The notes below the pieces were generated by a model, which worked only from the letters and a program-made list of their open reading frames with translations, searched no databases and was not told the origin of the DNA. A DNA stretch of 64,000 bases from Bog-1198 sp963727045 (GTDB taxonomy: Bacteria; Pseudomonadota; Gammaproteobacteria; Steroidobacterales; Steroidobacteraceae), in contig CAVSES010000002.1 of NCBI GenBank assembly GCA_963727045.1, positions 186,001 through 250,000 of the forward strand. The letters are read 5' to 3'. Shown here in pieces: positions 1 through 8,344 of the stretch (positions are counted from its first letter, which is position 1; each line of letters starts with the position of its first letter). Position numbers and translations under genes: made by a program.

Positions 1-1240
1 TCGTGAGCCGGTAGAAGCGGCGAAATACCTTGTCGTGCTCGTCCGCCGGGATGCCCGGACCATTGTCCTCGATGGACGCCACCGCTGCCCCGCCCTCCCC
101 GCGCAACCTCACCAGGATACGCGTACCGGGCGGCGTGTGCCGGATCGCGTTTTCGATCAAGTTGCTGAAGAGCTGCGTCAGCAATTCGGCGTCGCCGCGG
201 ATGCGCACGTCCTTGTCGATATCTTGCGTGAGCACGTAGTGCTCATCCTCGGCCACGGGGCGGTACATCTCGTGGATTCTTTCAAGGAGCCCGGACAGCG
301 ACAACAGGGAGAATGCCGCCAGACGGGAGCCCGACTCTATCTGCGAGATCCGCAGCAGCGCGGCGAATATGACCAGTAAATGGTCGGTATCCTCGATCGC
401 ATGCGAGATGACCGCGGCATAATCGTCGGTCGTCACCGATTTGTGGCGCGCCTCCTCGAGACGGTTGCGCAAATGCGTGAGCGGGGTGCGCAGGTCGTGC
501 GCCACATCGCTTGACACCTGCCGCAGATTCTCGAGCAGCATGGATATTCGATCCAGCATGTCGTTGATGGCGGCCGAGAGAATGTCGAGCTCATCGCCGC
601 TGCCGCGCAATGGAATGCGGTCATTGAACCGGCCCGCGATGATCGCCTGACACGTGCGCGTGATCGCGTCGATGCGCCTCATGAACTGCACGCTGAAGAA
701 TATTCCGCCGAGTGCGGCGAGAATGATGGATGCGGCCTCGATCCAGGCGAATGCCTTGAGGATGCGCACGCGCGTGGCCGCGATTTGGCCCGTGTCGCGG
801 CCGACGAACAAGTACACGCCGTCCGCGATCTCCACGCCCCGACCGAGCACCGTAACCCGGGACTCGAGACTTGAATTGCGCGGCGCGCGAAAGCTGAACA
901 GGCCGAGCCGTTCGTCCGGGGCCTGCAGGTTTCCCGCGAGCTGGCCGGTCGCCTTGTCGTGAATCAAGATGTAGCCCCCCGGCAGGTCCACGCCCGAATA
1001 GTCCCCGGACCCCAACCGCTGGTGCACCACCTCGATGGCCTCCGAGATTCCCTTCTCGCGATAGCCGTTTCGGACGGTGCTGATGTCCGCATCGATCGCG
1101 CCGACGAGCGCGGAGGTTTGCGTCTCATCGACGATCCAATACACGACGCCGAGCAGCGCCCACGACAGAACCAGGAACAGCGTGGCGAACAGCGCCGCGG
1201 ACCGGAAGCTCTCGGTCTTGAAGACTCTAATTGGGCGCAA
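1..1240 (-). CDS. Sensor histidine kinase, partial (3' end outside the window)
   Basis: Membrane sensor kinase partnered with the adjacent OmpR-type regulator. A TTG start at 1240 overlaps the regulator's stop and gives MRPIRVFKTESFRS followed by a hydrophobic segment. A periplasmic loop, a second membrane segment and a HAMP-like linker follow. The H-box reads SSDVAHDLRTPL (about 485-530 on the + strand), the N-box LFSNLIENAIRHTPPG and the G1 box EDNGPGIP. The reading frame is open to the window edge, so the last ATP-binding motifs are missing. The architecture matches EnvZ/QseC/CusS-type kinases. The divergent RND operon suggests that it senses a pump substrate, such as a metal or toxic compound. 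The ligand is inferred, not visible. The TTG start is the best available but unproven. Confidence 0.88.
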   Translation of the reverse strand, partial: MRPIRVFKTESFRSAALFATLFLVLSWALLGVVYWIVDETQTSALVGAIDADISTVRNGYREKGISEAIEVVHQRLGSGDYSGVDLPGGYILIHDKATGQLAGNLQAPDERLGLFSFRAPRNSSLESRVTVLGRGVEIADGVYLFVGRDTGQIAATRVRILKAFAWIEAASIILAALGGIFFSVQFMRRIDAITRTCQAIIAGRFNDRIPLRGSGDELDILSAAINDMLDRISMLLENLRQVSSDVAHDLRTPLTHLRNRLEEARHKSVTTDDYAAVISHAIEDTDHLLVIFAALLRISQIESGSRLAAFSLLSLSGLLERIHEMYRPVAEDEHYVLTQDIDKDVRIRGDAELLTQLFSNLIENAIRHTPPGTRILVRLRGEGGAAVASIEDNGPGIPADEHDKVFRRFYRLT

Positions 1241-1907
1241 GAAATTTGTATCCCGTGCCGCGAAGGGTCTGAATCACGTCGAAGTCGAAGCCGTGGTTGA
1301 TCTTGGCGCGCAAGCGGCTGATGTGGCTTTCGACGACGCTGGTTTGCGGATCGAAATGAATGCCCCACACGTTTTCGAGGAGCATCCGCCGCGTCAGCAC
1401 GCGGTCCGGATTTCGCATGAAATACTCGAGCAGGCGGAATTCCTGCGGCAGGAGCTCGACGCTCGTGCCCGCGCGCGCGACGGTTCTCTTCAGCAGGTCC
1501 AGTTCGATCGATCCCTGCACCAGACGAACCGCCGAGTCGGGCGCGTTCGCCGGACGGCGCGAAAGCACCCTGACCCGTGCCAGCAATTCTTCGAAGGCAA
1601 ACGGCTTGACCAGGTAATCGTCGCCGCCCGCTTCCAATCCTTGAACCCGATCGTCGATCCCTCCCATGGTGGTCAGGTAGATCACCGGCGTCCTCACCGC
1701 CCGCTCGCGCAGCCTTCGAACGAGAGTCATTCCGTCGAGCCCCGGCAGCATTCGATCCAGGATGATGACCTGGTACTCGCCCTCGCAGGCGCTCTTGAGT
1801 CCGCCGTTCCCATCCTCGCAATGGTGCACGGCAAATCCGTGGCCCCGGAAATGCTCGACCACCGAGCGCGCCAGCTCAACATCGTCTTCCACCAGCAAAA
1901 TGTTCAT
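1227..1907 (-). CDS. OmpR-family response regulator
   Basis: Winged-helix transcription regulator of 226 aa. The receiver domain (about 1-115) has the acidic pocket E7/D8/D9, phospho-acceptor D51 in ILDRMLPGLDG, a conserved Thr near 79-80 and K101 in LVKPF. The C-terminal domain (about 125-226) ends in TLRGTGYKFLAPN, a typical OmpR/PhoB winged-helix end. The downstream kinase starts inside its stop codon, so the two are co-translated. The gene is divergent from the RND efflux genes across 136 bp, the usual layout of CusRS/CzcRS-like systems that control their own pump. Regulation of that pump is inferred from position. Confidence 0.93.
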   Translation of the reverse strand: MNILLVEDDVELARSVVEHFRGHGFAVHHCEDGNGGLKSACEGEYQVIILDRMLPGLDGMTLVRRLRERAVRTPVIYLTTMGGIDDRVQGLEAGGDDYLVKPFAFEELLARVRVLSRRPANAPDSAVRLVQGSIELDLLKRTVARAGTSVELLPQEFRLLEYFMRNPDRVLTRRMLLENVWGIHFDPQTSVVESHISRLRAKINHGFDFDVIQTLRGTGYKFLAPN

Positions 1908-1984
1908 TCGCCGGAAGGTTACGCCACCGGAAACGGAAACGCATGGCGCCGGAGGAGCCCGGCGCCGGACACGGCGCCTCGACG

Positions 1985-2012
1985 AACATAAAGTTTACAA
2001 AACGGTACACAT
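1985..2012. promoter_or_regulatory. Putative OmpR-type direct repeat in the divergent efflux promoter region
   Basis: Within the 136-bp intergenic region there is an A/T-rich stretch in otherwise GC-rich DNA. It carries GTTTAC (1993-1998) and CGGTAC (2003-2008), imperfect direct repeats with a 10-bp period. Tandem half-sites about one helical turn apart are typical binding sites of OmpR-family regulators. It lies 32 bp upstream of the outer-membrane factor gene. The assignment is inference from shape and position. Confidence 0.35.
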
Positions 2013-2043
2013 TCATCCGTCCCGCCCGTGGTAGCGTGGGAAT

Positions 2044-3471
2044 ATGTGCGTGCCCGGCAATTTCTTGCGTTGCCTTCTGATCGCCGGCCTTGCAGCCGGC
2101 TGCACGCTGCGGGCCGCGACCCCTCCCGCGCCGCAGGTGCCGGGGTCCTTCGACGGCGCTTTGCCCGGCGCGCCGGCAGGTTGGCCGGGCAAAGACTGGT
2201 ATCGCGGCTTCGCGAGCGCGGAATTGGACGCATTGATCTCGGAAGCCGCGCAAAACAACTTCGACATCGCCACGGCGCGCGAGCGCGTGGCGCAAGCCGA
2301 CGCTCGTGCCCGGCAGGCCCATGCGGCCATCCTTCCCGGCGTCGATGCCGGCGGCAACGCCAATTATCTCGCGGGACATTCGGTGAACGGCAACGCCCAC
2401 GAGACCGATTGGGCGGCGCTTCTGTCCGCGAGCTATGAAATAGACTTCTGGGGCAGGAACCGCGCGAATTCAAATTCGGCGCGATACCTGGCCGTGGCTT
2501 CACGCGCGGACCGCGACACGGTGGCGTTGACGACGCTCGCGGGCGTCGCCAACGGCTATTTCCAGGTGCTGTCGCTGCGGGAGCGGTTGACGGTCGCGCG
2601 GGCCAATGCCGACGCCGCGAGCGCGCTGATGGACATCGTGAACTCTCGCTTCAGAGCGGGAATGTCCAATCCGGTGGAGGTCGCAACGCAGCGGGCGGCG
2701 TTGGCGACGGCTGAAATCGCGATCCCCGAACTCGAACAATCGCAGAAAGAGGCATTGAGTTCCCTGGCGCTGCTGTTGGGGCGCCCGCCCGAAGGATTCC
2801 AAATCGAAGGAGCGCCGCTCGATTCGCTGAAGGAGCCCGTCGTTTCCGCCGGCTTGCCGTCCGAACTGCTCCGGCGAAGGCCGGACATTTTCATGGCAGA
2901 GGCGAGTCTTCAATCCGCGGGCGCCGGCCTTCTTGCGGCGCGCGCCGCTTTGTATCCGTCCCTGACGCTCACCGCCTCCGGAGGCGTGCAGAACCCGGCC
3001 TTGAATGCCGCCATCCTGGTGTTGAGCGGCGCAGGGCCCACGTTGAATCTGGGCGCCTCGCTCGCGCAGCCGATATTCGACGGCGGCCGGTTGCGGGCGG
3101 CGCGCGCGGAGGCCGAAGCCCGGCAACGGGAATTGACGTCGAGCTATCGGGCCGCGATCGTTTCCGCGCTCGTCGACGTCGAGAATTCCTTGTCGGCCAT
3201 TCAGCACATCGAGGCCGCGCGGGATTTTCAAAACGACAACGTGGCGCAGAGTGAGCGCGCATTCGAGGGAGCCCGGCTTCGCTACCAGGAAGGATACGGC
3301 GACTTTCTCGCCGTACTCGAAGCGCAGAAAACTCTTTACTCGGTGCGCGATCTTTATATTCAGTACCGGCTCGCGCGCCTTCAGGTCCTGGTCAGCCTCT
3401 GCAAGGCCCTGGGCGGCGGCTGGGAGAGCCCGGACGCTGCGGGGCAGCCGCAGACGGCAGCGGCGAGATGA
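2044..3471 (+). CDS. RND efflux outer-membrane lipoprotein (NodT/OprM family)
   Basis: Outer-membrane channel of a tripartite efflux pump, 475 aa. The N-terminus has a lipoprotein signal with lipobox LAAGC, so the mature protein starts at about Cys20. Two outer-membrane efflux repeats follow, with family motifs SYEIDFWGRNRA, LLRRRPDIFMAEA, YPSLTLTASGG and AQPIFDGGRLRAARAEA. The length is normal for OprM-like factors (about 460-490 aa). Its stop overlaps the start of the adaptor gene by 4 bp, and the inner-membrane pump follows, so the three form one operon. The order outer-membrane factor, adaptor, pump is usual in heavy-metal efflux loci (CusCBA/CzcCBA-like). Confidence 0.93.
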   Translation: MCVPGNFLRCLLIAGLAAGCTLRAATPPAPQVPGSFDGALPGAPAGWPGKDWYRGFASAELDALISEAAQNNFDIATARERVAQADARARQAHAAILPGVDAGGNANYLAGHSVNGNAHETDWAALLSASYEIDFWGRNRANSNSARYLAVASRADRDTVALTTLAGVANGYFQVLSLRERLTVARANADAASALMDIVNSRFRAGMSNPVEVATQRAALATAEIAIPELEQSQKEALSSLALLLGRPPEGFQIEGAPLDSLKEPVVSAGLPSELLRRRPDIFMAEASLQSAGAGLLAARAALYPSLTLTASGGVQNPALNAAILVLSGAGPTLNLGASLAQPIFDGGRLRAARAEAEARQRELTSSYRAAIVSALVDVENSLSAIQHIEAARDFQNDNVAQSERAFEGARLRYQEGYGDFLAVLEAQKTLYSVRDLYIQYRLARLQVLVSLCKALGGGWESPDAAGQPQTAAAR

Positions 3472-4466
3472 TCATGAAATTCGGCGCGCTGCTCCTCGGA
3501 TGTCTTGCCCTGTGTGCCTGCCACCAGGCATCCGCGCCCGGCGGCGACACATCGCATCCTGCCAACACGGCTGCTGCAAAGCCCGATGCAGAACCCAAGT
3601 CCGCCGAAGAGGCCAAGGGCGAAGGCGTGAGCTTGACCCCCGATCAGGTCGAAAAATTGGGGATCGCCACGCAGGCTGCGACAGCGACTGACTATTCGCA
3701 AGAGACCGCCGGATTCGGCGTGGTCGTGAATCACGAGACCCTGGCGCAGGCGGCGGCTGAATTGGCCACCGCACAGGCCGCGGAGCGATTGAGCCGTTCC
3801 GCGCTGGCGCGCGCAAAAAAATTGTCGGGAACTGCCGGCGCGGTATCGGCCGATGTCGAGGAAACTGCGGCTGCAAAGGCGGAATCCGATGAGGCGGCAC
3901 TTACGCTGACCACGCGTCGATTGTCGTCGATGTTCGGCATGAACCCGCCGTGGAAGGTCGGCGGCCGGAACGCGATGTTGCAGGACCTGGCCTCAGGCAG
4001 GGTCAAGTTGCTGCGGGTGACCTTTCCCCTGGGCGCGCTCCGCGGCGCAACGCCGCGAAGCCTGCGCGCTGCGCATATCGGCGCCAACAGGCCGGGTACG
4101 GGTTGGACGGTGAACATCGTGTGGGACGCCCCCGCCGATGCCACCGTGCCCGGACGCAGTTTCTTTGCGCTGCTGAAAGGCGGTGATGCCGGCGAAGGAG
4201 AGCGGCTTCAAGTTTGGGCTCCGACCGGCACGCCGCTGTCGGGCGTCGCGATCCCGGCGGCAGCGGCGGTCATGAGCGAAGACAAGTACTGGTGCTATGT
4301 CGAGACGCGGCCGGGCACGTTCGAGCGGGTGCAGATCGACACCGGCAGACCGACGGCGGACGGCTACTTCGTCACGGCTGCAGTGGCGGCCGGCGACAAG
4401 GTCGTGACGGCGGCGGCCGGCCTGTTGCTGGCAAAGGAATCCGGCTCGGGTTCGGAGCCCGACTAG
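3468..4466 (+). CDS. RND efflux periplasmic adaptor (membrane fusion) lipoprotein
   Basis: Periplasmic adaptor linking the pump to the outer-membrane factor, 332 aa. The signal MIMKFGALLLGCLALCAC has a lipobox-like end (LCAC), followed by a Pro/Ala/Glu-rich linker. An Ala-rich helical hairpin lies at about 85-145, and a beta-barrel/membrane-proximal part ends in ADGYFVTAAVAAGDKVVTAAAGLLLAKE, typical of HlyD/CusB-like proteins. It is shorter than many adaptors, and its lipoyl halves are weakly recognisable. The start overlaps the upstream stop, and the pump gene begins 2 bp after its own stop. Identification rests on position plus the C-terminal pattern. Confidence 0.82.
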   Translation: MIMKFGALLLGCLALCACHQASAPGGDTSHPANTAAAKPDAEPKSAEEAKGEGVSLTPDQVEKLGIATQAATATDYSQETAGFGVVVNHETLAQAAAELATAQAAERLSRSALARAKKLSGTAGAVSADVEETAAAKAESDEAALTLTTRRLSSMFGMNPPWKVGGRNAMLQDLASGRVKLLRVTFPLGALRGATPRSLRAAHIGANRPGTGWTVNIVWDAPADATVPGRSFFALLKGGDAGEGERLQVWAPTGTPLSGVAIPAAAAVMSEDKYWCYVETRPGTFERVQIDTGRPTADGYFVTAAVAAGDKVVTAAAGLLLAKESGSGSEPD

Positions 4467-4468
4467 CG

Positions 4469-7400
4469 ATGATGCGGGCTCTGGTCTCGCTGTCCGTCCG
4501 TCATTTCGGCGCGGTCACCGTTCTCACGATATTCGCGCTCGTGCTCGGCTGCTGGGGCGCGCTGCGTTCGCCGCTGGACGTCTTTCCGGAATTCGTGCCT
4601 TCGCAGGTCGACATTCAGACGGAGGCTCCGGGTTTTGCCCCCCAGCAGGTCGAGGAGCTGGTGACAAAACAGGTCGAAAATGCCGTGAACGGTGCGGCTG
4701 GACTGGCGACCTTGCGCTCCGAATCCATACCCGGACTCTCCGTGGTGACGATCACGTTCGCCGACGGCATCGACGTCCACGTTGCGCGGCAGGGCATCTC
4801 GGAGCGCCTTTCCGAACTCGGCAGCAGCCTGCCGGCGGGCGTCGGTACGCCGAAGCTCTCGCCGCTGGTGTCGAGCACGATGGATCTTCTGAAGATCGGC
4901 CTGCTGTCCGACAAGGTCGACGCATACGAGCTGCGCGACACGGCGGATTGGATCATCAAGCCGCGGCTGCTCGCGGTCCCGGGCGTCGCCCACGTCATCG
5001 TATTCGGCGGGAGCGTCCGGCAAATACAGATTCTTCCCGACATTCAGAAGCTCGCAAGCTACAACATCACCTTCAACGACGTGTCCGATGCGGTTCGCGG
5101 CGTGCTGCCGCTTCGCGGAGCCGGCTTCATCGACATTCCTGCGCAGCGCATTCTCCTGAGTTCGCCGACTCCGGCGCCGGACATCGACGCGATCGGCAAG
5201 GCGGTCGTCGCCGTGCGCAACGACACGCCCATCGTGCTGCGCGACATCGCCGAAGTGAAGGTCGCGCCGGCGCTGCGTTCGGGCGACTCGCTCATCATGG
5301 GCAAGCCCGGCGTCTTGATGTCCCTTGCCAGCCAATACGGAGCGAATACGCTGACCGCAACGCTGGCGGTCGAGAAGGCGCTCGCCGCCCTCGAGCCGGC
5401 ATTGAAGGGCAGAGGCATCACCCTTTATTCGAGCCTGCATCGGCCGGCCAATTTCATCGAGCGTGCGCTCGGGGACTTGAAGGAATCGCTGGGCCTGGCG
5501 GCGGTGCTGATCCTTGCCGTTCTTTACCTTTTCCTGCGGGACTTTCGCGCGGCGCTGATCGCGTTCACCGCCATTCCACTGTCGCTGCTCGCGGCGGTCG
5601 CCGTGCTCGACCGCATGGGGCTCACGCTCAACACGATGACGCTGGGCGGATTTGCCGTCGCGCTCGGCGTGCTGGTCGACGATGCGATCATCGGCATAGA
5701 GAACATCCTGAGGCGGTTGCGGGAAAACCGGCTCCTCCCGGATCCCAAGCCGCGTCTCGAGGTGGTGAAGGACGCGTCGCTCGAGGTGCGCGGTCCCGTG
5801 ATCTATGCCACCGCCGTCGTGATCGCGGTATTCCTGCCCGAATTGTTCACCTCGAGCGTTCAAGGACATTTCGTGGGTCCGTTGGCGTTGGCATTCATCT
5901 TCGCGGTCCTGGCATCCTTGCTCGTGGCGATGACATCGACTCCGGCACTGTGCGCCCTGTTCCTGCGAAGGCGCGAGGCGCACTCCGAGGCCGGCTGGCT
6001 GCGGCGCCTCAAGGCATGGCAGAGCAGCGCGGTTCACCGCGTCGGCGCGCATTTCAAGATCATCGCCGCGATGTTGCTGCTGCTGGTTGCAGGCGCTCTG
6101 GCCGCCCTTCCGTTCGTGGGCGGCACCTTCATGCCGGACTTCCGCGAAGGCCACTTCGTCGTTCAGATGTCGAGTTCCATCACCGGCACCTCCCTCGAGG
6201 AAATGTTGGCCGCCGGAAAGCGCATCAGCGCGGACGTCCTGGCGCTTCCGTACGTACAGTCGATCGAGCAGCAGGTGGGCCGCGCTGAGCTCGGCGAGGA
6301 TACCTGGGGTCCGCATCGCAGCGAATTTCACGTCGAACTCAAGGCGGACTCGACCGTGGATCAGAACGAAGCGCAGCAACATCTGCGGTCCATTCTGGAG
6401 CGCTATCCCGGCGTTCAGAGCGAAGTCGTCACCTTTCTCGGAGATCGCATCAGCGAGAGTTTGAGCGGCGAGACGGCCCAGGTTGCGGTCAAGATATTCG
6501 GCGATGATCTGGATGCGCTCGATGCGACCGGCGACAAGGTCGCCGCCGTGCTCGGTAAAGTACCGGGCGTCGTCGACCTGCAGTTCAAGCGCCAAAATGG
6601 GACGCCGACGATAGCGATCGAACTCATTCCGGAGGCGCTCGCCGCCACCGGACTCAAGGTGCAGGACGCGCTCGACGCGGTCGAATCGGCCTACGCCGGC
6701 AAGGTCGTGGGGCAGACGTACCAGGGTACGCGCACCGTCAATGTCGTGGTTTTGCTGCCCGATGCGCTTCGCCACCAGCCCATGAGGCTGCCGCAGCTCA
6801 TGATCGGCAGCCCCATGGGACCCGTGCCCCTGTCGCAGATCGCACATGTCGCCGCCACTTCCGACCGGTACAGCATCGAGCACGACGGCGGGCAGCGGCG
6901 GGTCAGCGTGACGTTCAACGTCGGCAAGGGTTCTCTGCAGGAGGTCGTGCGGCGTGCGCAGCAGGCCATTGCGCGATCGGTGAAGCTGCCGGCGGCCGTG
7001 TTCATCGAATTCAGCGGCGCGGCGGAAGCAGAAGCGAGAACGCGCACCGAACTTTTCATGTATTCGGGACTCGCGCTCGGGCTGATCCTGATGATCCTTT
7101 TCATTTCGTTTCACTGGCGCGCGAATGGCTGGCTCGTGCTCGCGAATCTGCCGTTCAGCCTCATCGGCAGCGTGCTCGCGATCGTCGTCACGGGCATCGG
7201 TATTTCATTGGGGACGGTGGTCGGCCTGGTGACGGTATTCGGGGTGAGCGCCCGCAACGCGATCCTGCAGCTCGCCCACTACGAGCATCTGGTCGAAGTG
7301 GAAGGCGCGCCCTGGAACCTCGACGTCGTCATCCGGGGAGCAAATGAGCGGCTCGTCCCGATCCTCATGACGGCGGCGGTGACCGCGCTCGGCCTCGCGC

Positions 7401-7564
7401 CGCTCGCGTTCGGCATGAATCGCCCCGGCCAGGAGATCGAGGGGCCGATGGCGGTGACCGTGCTGGGCGGATTGTTGTCCTCGACATTGCTGAACCTGTT
7501 CGTCCTTCCGGCCCTGGCTCATCGCTACGTGCGGATTGGAAATCAGGCGCGCGATGTAGTATAG
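4469..7564 (+). CDS. RND efflux inner-membrane pump (CusA/CzcA-like)
   Basis: Proton-driven inner-membrane pump of 1031 aa, the usual size for RND pumps. ATG at 4469 follows the adaptor stop by 2 bp and gives MMRALVSLSVRHFGAV, a typical first membrane helix. Two RND halves are visible, each with a large periplasmic loop (first loop begins LDVFPEFVPSQVDIQTEAPG) and a membrane bundle. The transmembrane proton-relay motif reads ALGVLVDDAIIGIENILRR, with paired Asp as in multidrug (HAE) pumps rather than the DGA of many metal pumps. The N-terminal loop nevertheless resembles the heavy-metal group. Substrate class is therefore uncertain. Confidence 0.93.
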   Translation: MMRALVSLSVRHFGAVTVLTIFALVLGCWGALRSPLDVFPEFVPSQVDIQTEAPGFAPQQVEELVTKQVENAVNGAAGLATLRSESIPGLSVVTITFADGIDVHVARQGISERLSELGSSLPAGVGTPKLSPLVSSTMDLLKIGLLSDKVDAYELRDTADWIIKPRLLAVPGVAHVIVFGGSVRQIQILPDIQKLASYNITFNDVSDAVRGVLPLRGAGFIDIPAQRILLSSPTPAPDIDAIGKAVVAVRNDTPIVLRDIAEVKVAPALRSGDSLIMGKPGVLMSLASQYGANTLTATLAVEKALAALEPALKGRGITLYSSLHRPANFIERALGDLKESLGLAAVLILAVLYLFLRDFRAALIAFTAIPLSLLAAVAVLDRMGLTLNTMTLGGFAVALGVLVDDAIIGIENILRRLRENRLLPDPKPRLEVVKDASLEVRGPVIYATAVVIAVFLPELFTSSVQGHFVGPLALAFIFAVLASLLVAMTSTPALCALFLRRREAHSEAGWLRRLKAWQSSAVHRVGAHFKIIAAMLLLLVAGALAALPFVGGTFMPDFREGHFVVQMSSSITGTSLEEMLAAGKRISADVLALPYVQSIEQQVGRAELGEDTWGPHRSEFHVELKADSTVDQNEAQQHLRSILERYPGVQSEVVTFLGDRISESLSGETAQVAVKIFGDDLDALDATGDKVAAVLGKVPGVVDLQFKRQNGTPTIAIELIPEALAATGLKVQDALDAVESAYAGKVVGQTYQGTRTVNVVVLLPDALRHQPMRLPQLMIGSPMGPVPLSQIAHVAATSDRYSIEHDGGQRRVSVTFNVGKGSLQEVVRRAQQAIARSVKLPAAVFIEFSGAAEAEARTRTELFMYSGLALGLILMILFISFHWRANGWLVLANLPFSLIGSVLAIVVTGIGISLGTVVGLVTVFGVSARNAILQLAHYEHLVEVEGAPWNLDVVIRGANERLVPILMTAAVTALGLAPLAFGMNRPGQEIEGPMAVTVLGGLLSSTLLNLFVLPALAHRYVRIGNQARDVV

Positions 7565-7594
7565 ACACCGCTCACAGAACGGAGGGAGCCGTAG

Positions 7595-8332
7595 ATGAAA
7601 AATATCACGAGGCGCTCGTTCGTCGCGACCGTCGGTGCCGCCGTGATCCCGGCCTCTGCGCTGTTGCCCGCCGCCTCAGGTGCCGCCGGGCCGGGCACGC
7701 CGAAACCGGCGGAGCCCGCCAAGCCCCCCTACCTCTTCTTCAATGCCGCGGAAGTACGCTTCATCGAACCCGCGTGCGAGCGGCTGATTCCAGCGGATGA
7801 ATTGGGTCCGGGCGCTCTGGCAGCCGGTGTCCCCCGCTATCTCGACCGGCAGTTGGGAGGCGCCTGGGGCGCCGGCGAACGCCTGTATCGAAGCGGACCG
7901 TGGCAACCCGGGACGCCAACTCAGGGTTATCAATTGCCGTTCACGCCGGCGGAGCTCTTTCACGTGTCGCTGCGTGCCATCGATCGCGGCCTCGACGCGC
8001 TTGGCAAATCCTTCGCGAACATGTCGACGGACGCCCAGGATGATTACCTCAAGTCGCTGGAAGCGGGCGCGTACGATCTCGACGGAGTGCCCTCGGCCGT
8101 GTTCTTCGACACGCTGCTGAAGATGTCGATCGAAGGCTTTTTCAGCGACCCGGTTTACGGCGGCAACAAGGACATGGCGGCCTGGCGGATGATCGGTTTT
8201 CCGGGCGCCTATGCCGACTACTTTGAGACAATCGACCGGCAGGGACTGAAATTCGACCGGCAACCGATGAGCCTCGGCGAGGACGCGCACGGCCGCATTC
8301 ACCAGGATCAAGACGTGCCGGCCAGTCTTTAG
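7595..8332 (+). CDS. Gluconate 2-dehydrogenase subunit 3-like small subunit, Tat-exported
   Basis: Small subunit of a membrane-associated flavin dehydrogenase, 245 aa. The N-terminus MKNITRRSFVATVGAAV is a twin-arginine signal (TRRSF), and an Ala/Pro-rich linker follows. The body (PYLFFNAAEVRFIEPACERLIPADELGPGA and GGNKDMAAWRMIGFPGA) matches the gluconate_2-dh3 family. The GMC flavoprotein downstream lacks its own signal, so this subunit probably carries it through Tat as a folded complex, as known for such dehydrogenases. A strong ribosome site (GGAGGGAG) precedes the ATG. It is first in the operon small subunit, flavoprotein, cytochrome c. The substrate is unknown. Confidence 0.9.
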   Translation: MKNITRRSFVATVGAAVIPASALLPAASGAAGPGTPKPAEPAKPPYLFFNAAEVRFIEPACERLIPADELGPGALAAGVPRYLDRQLGGAWGAGERLYRSGPWQPGTPTQGYQLPFTPAELFHVSLRAIDRGLDALGKSFANMSTDAQDDYLKSLEAGAYDLDGVPSAVFFDTLLKMSIEGFFSDPVYGGNKDMAAWRMIGFPGAYADYFETIDRQGLKFDRQPMSLGEDAHGRIHQDQDVPASL

Positions 8333-8344
8333 AGGACCCCCGCG

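Noticed and set aside
4463..7114. Long open frame of 883 codons on the minus strand opposite the RND pump
   Set aside because: It is antisense to a clear 1031-aa RND pump. Its product is Arg/His/Gln-rich with no domain or membrane pattern, as expected of a shadow frame in GC-rich DNA.
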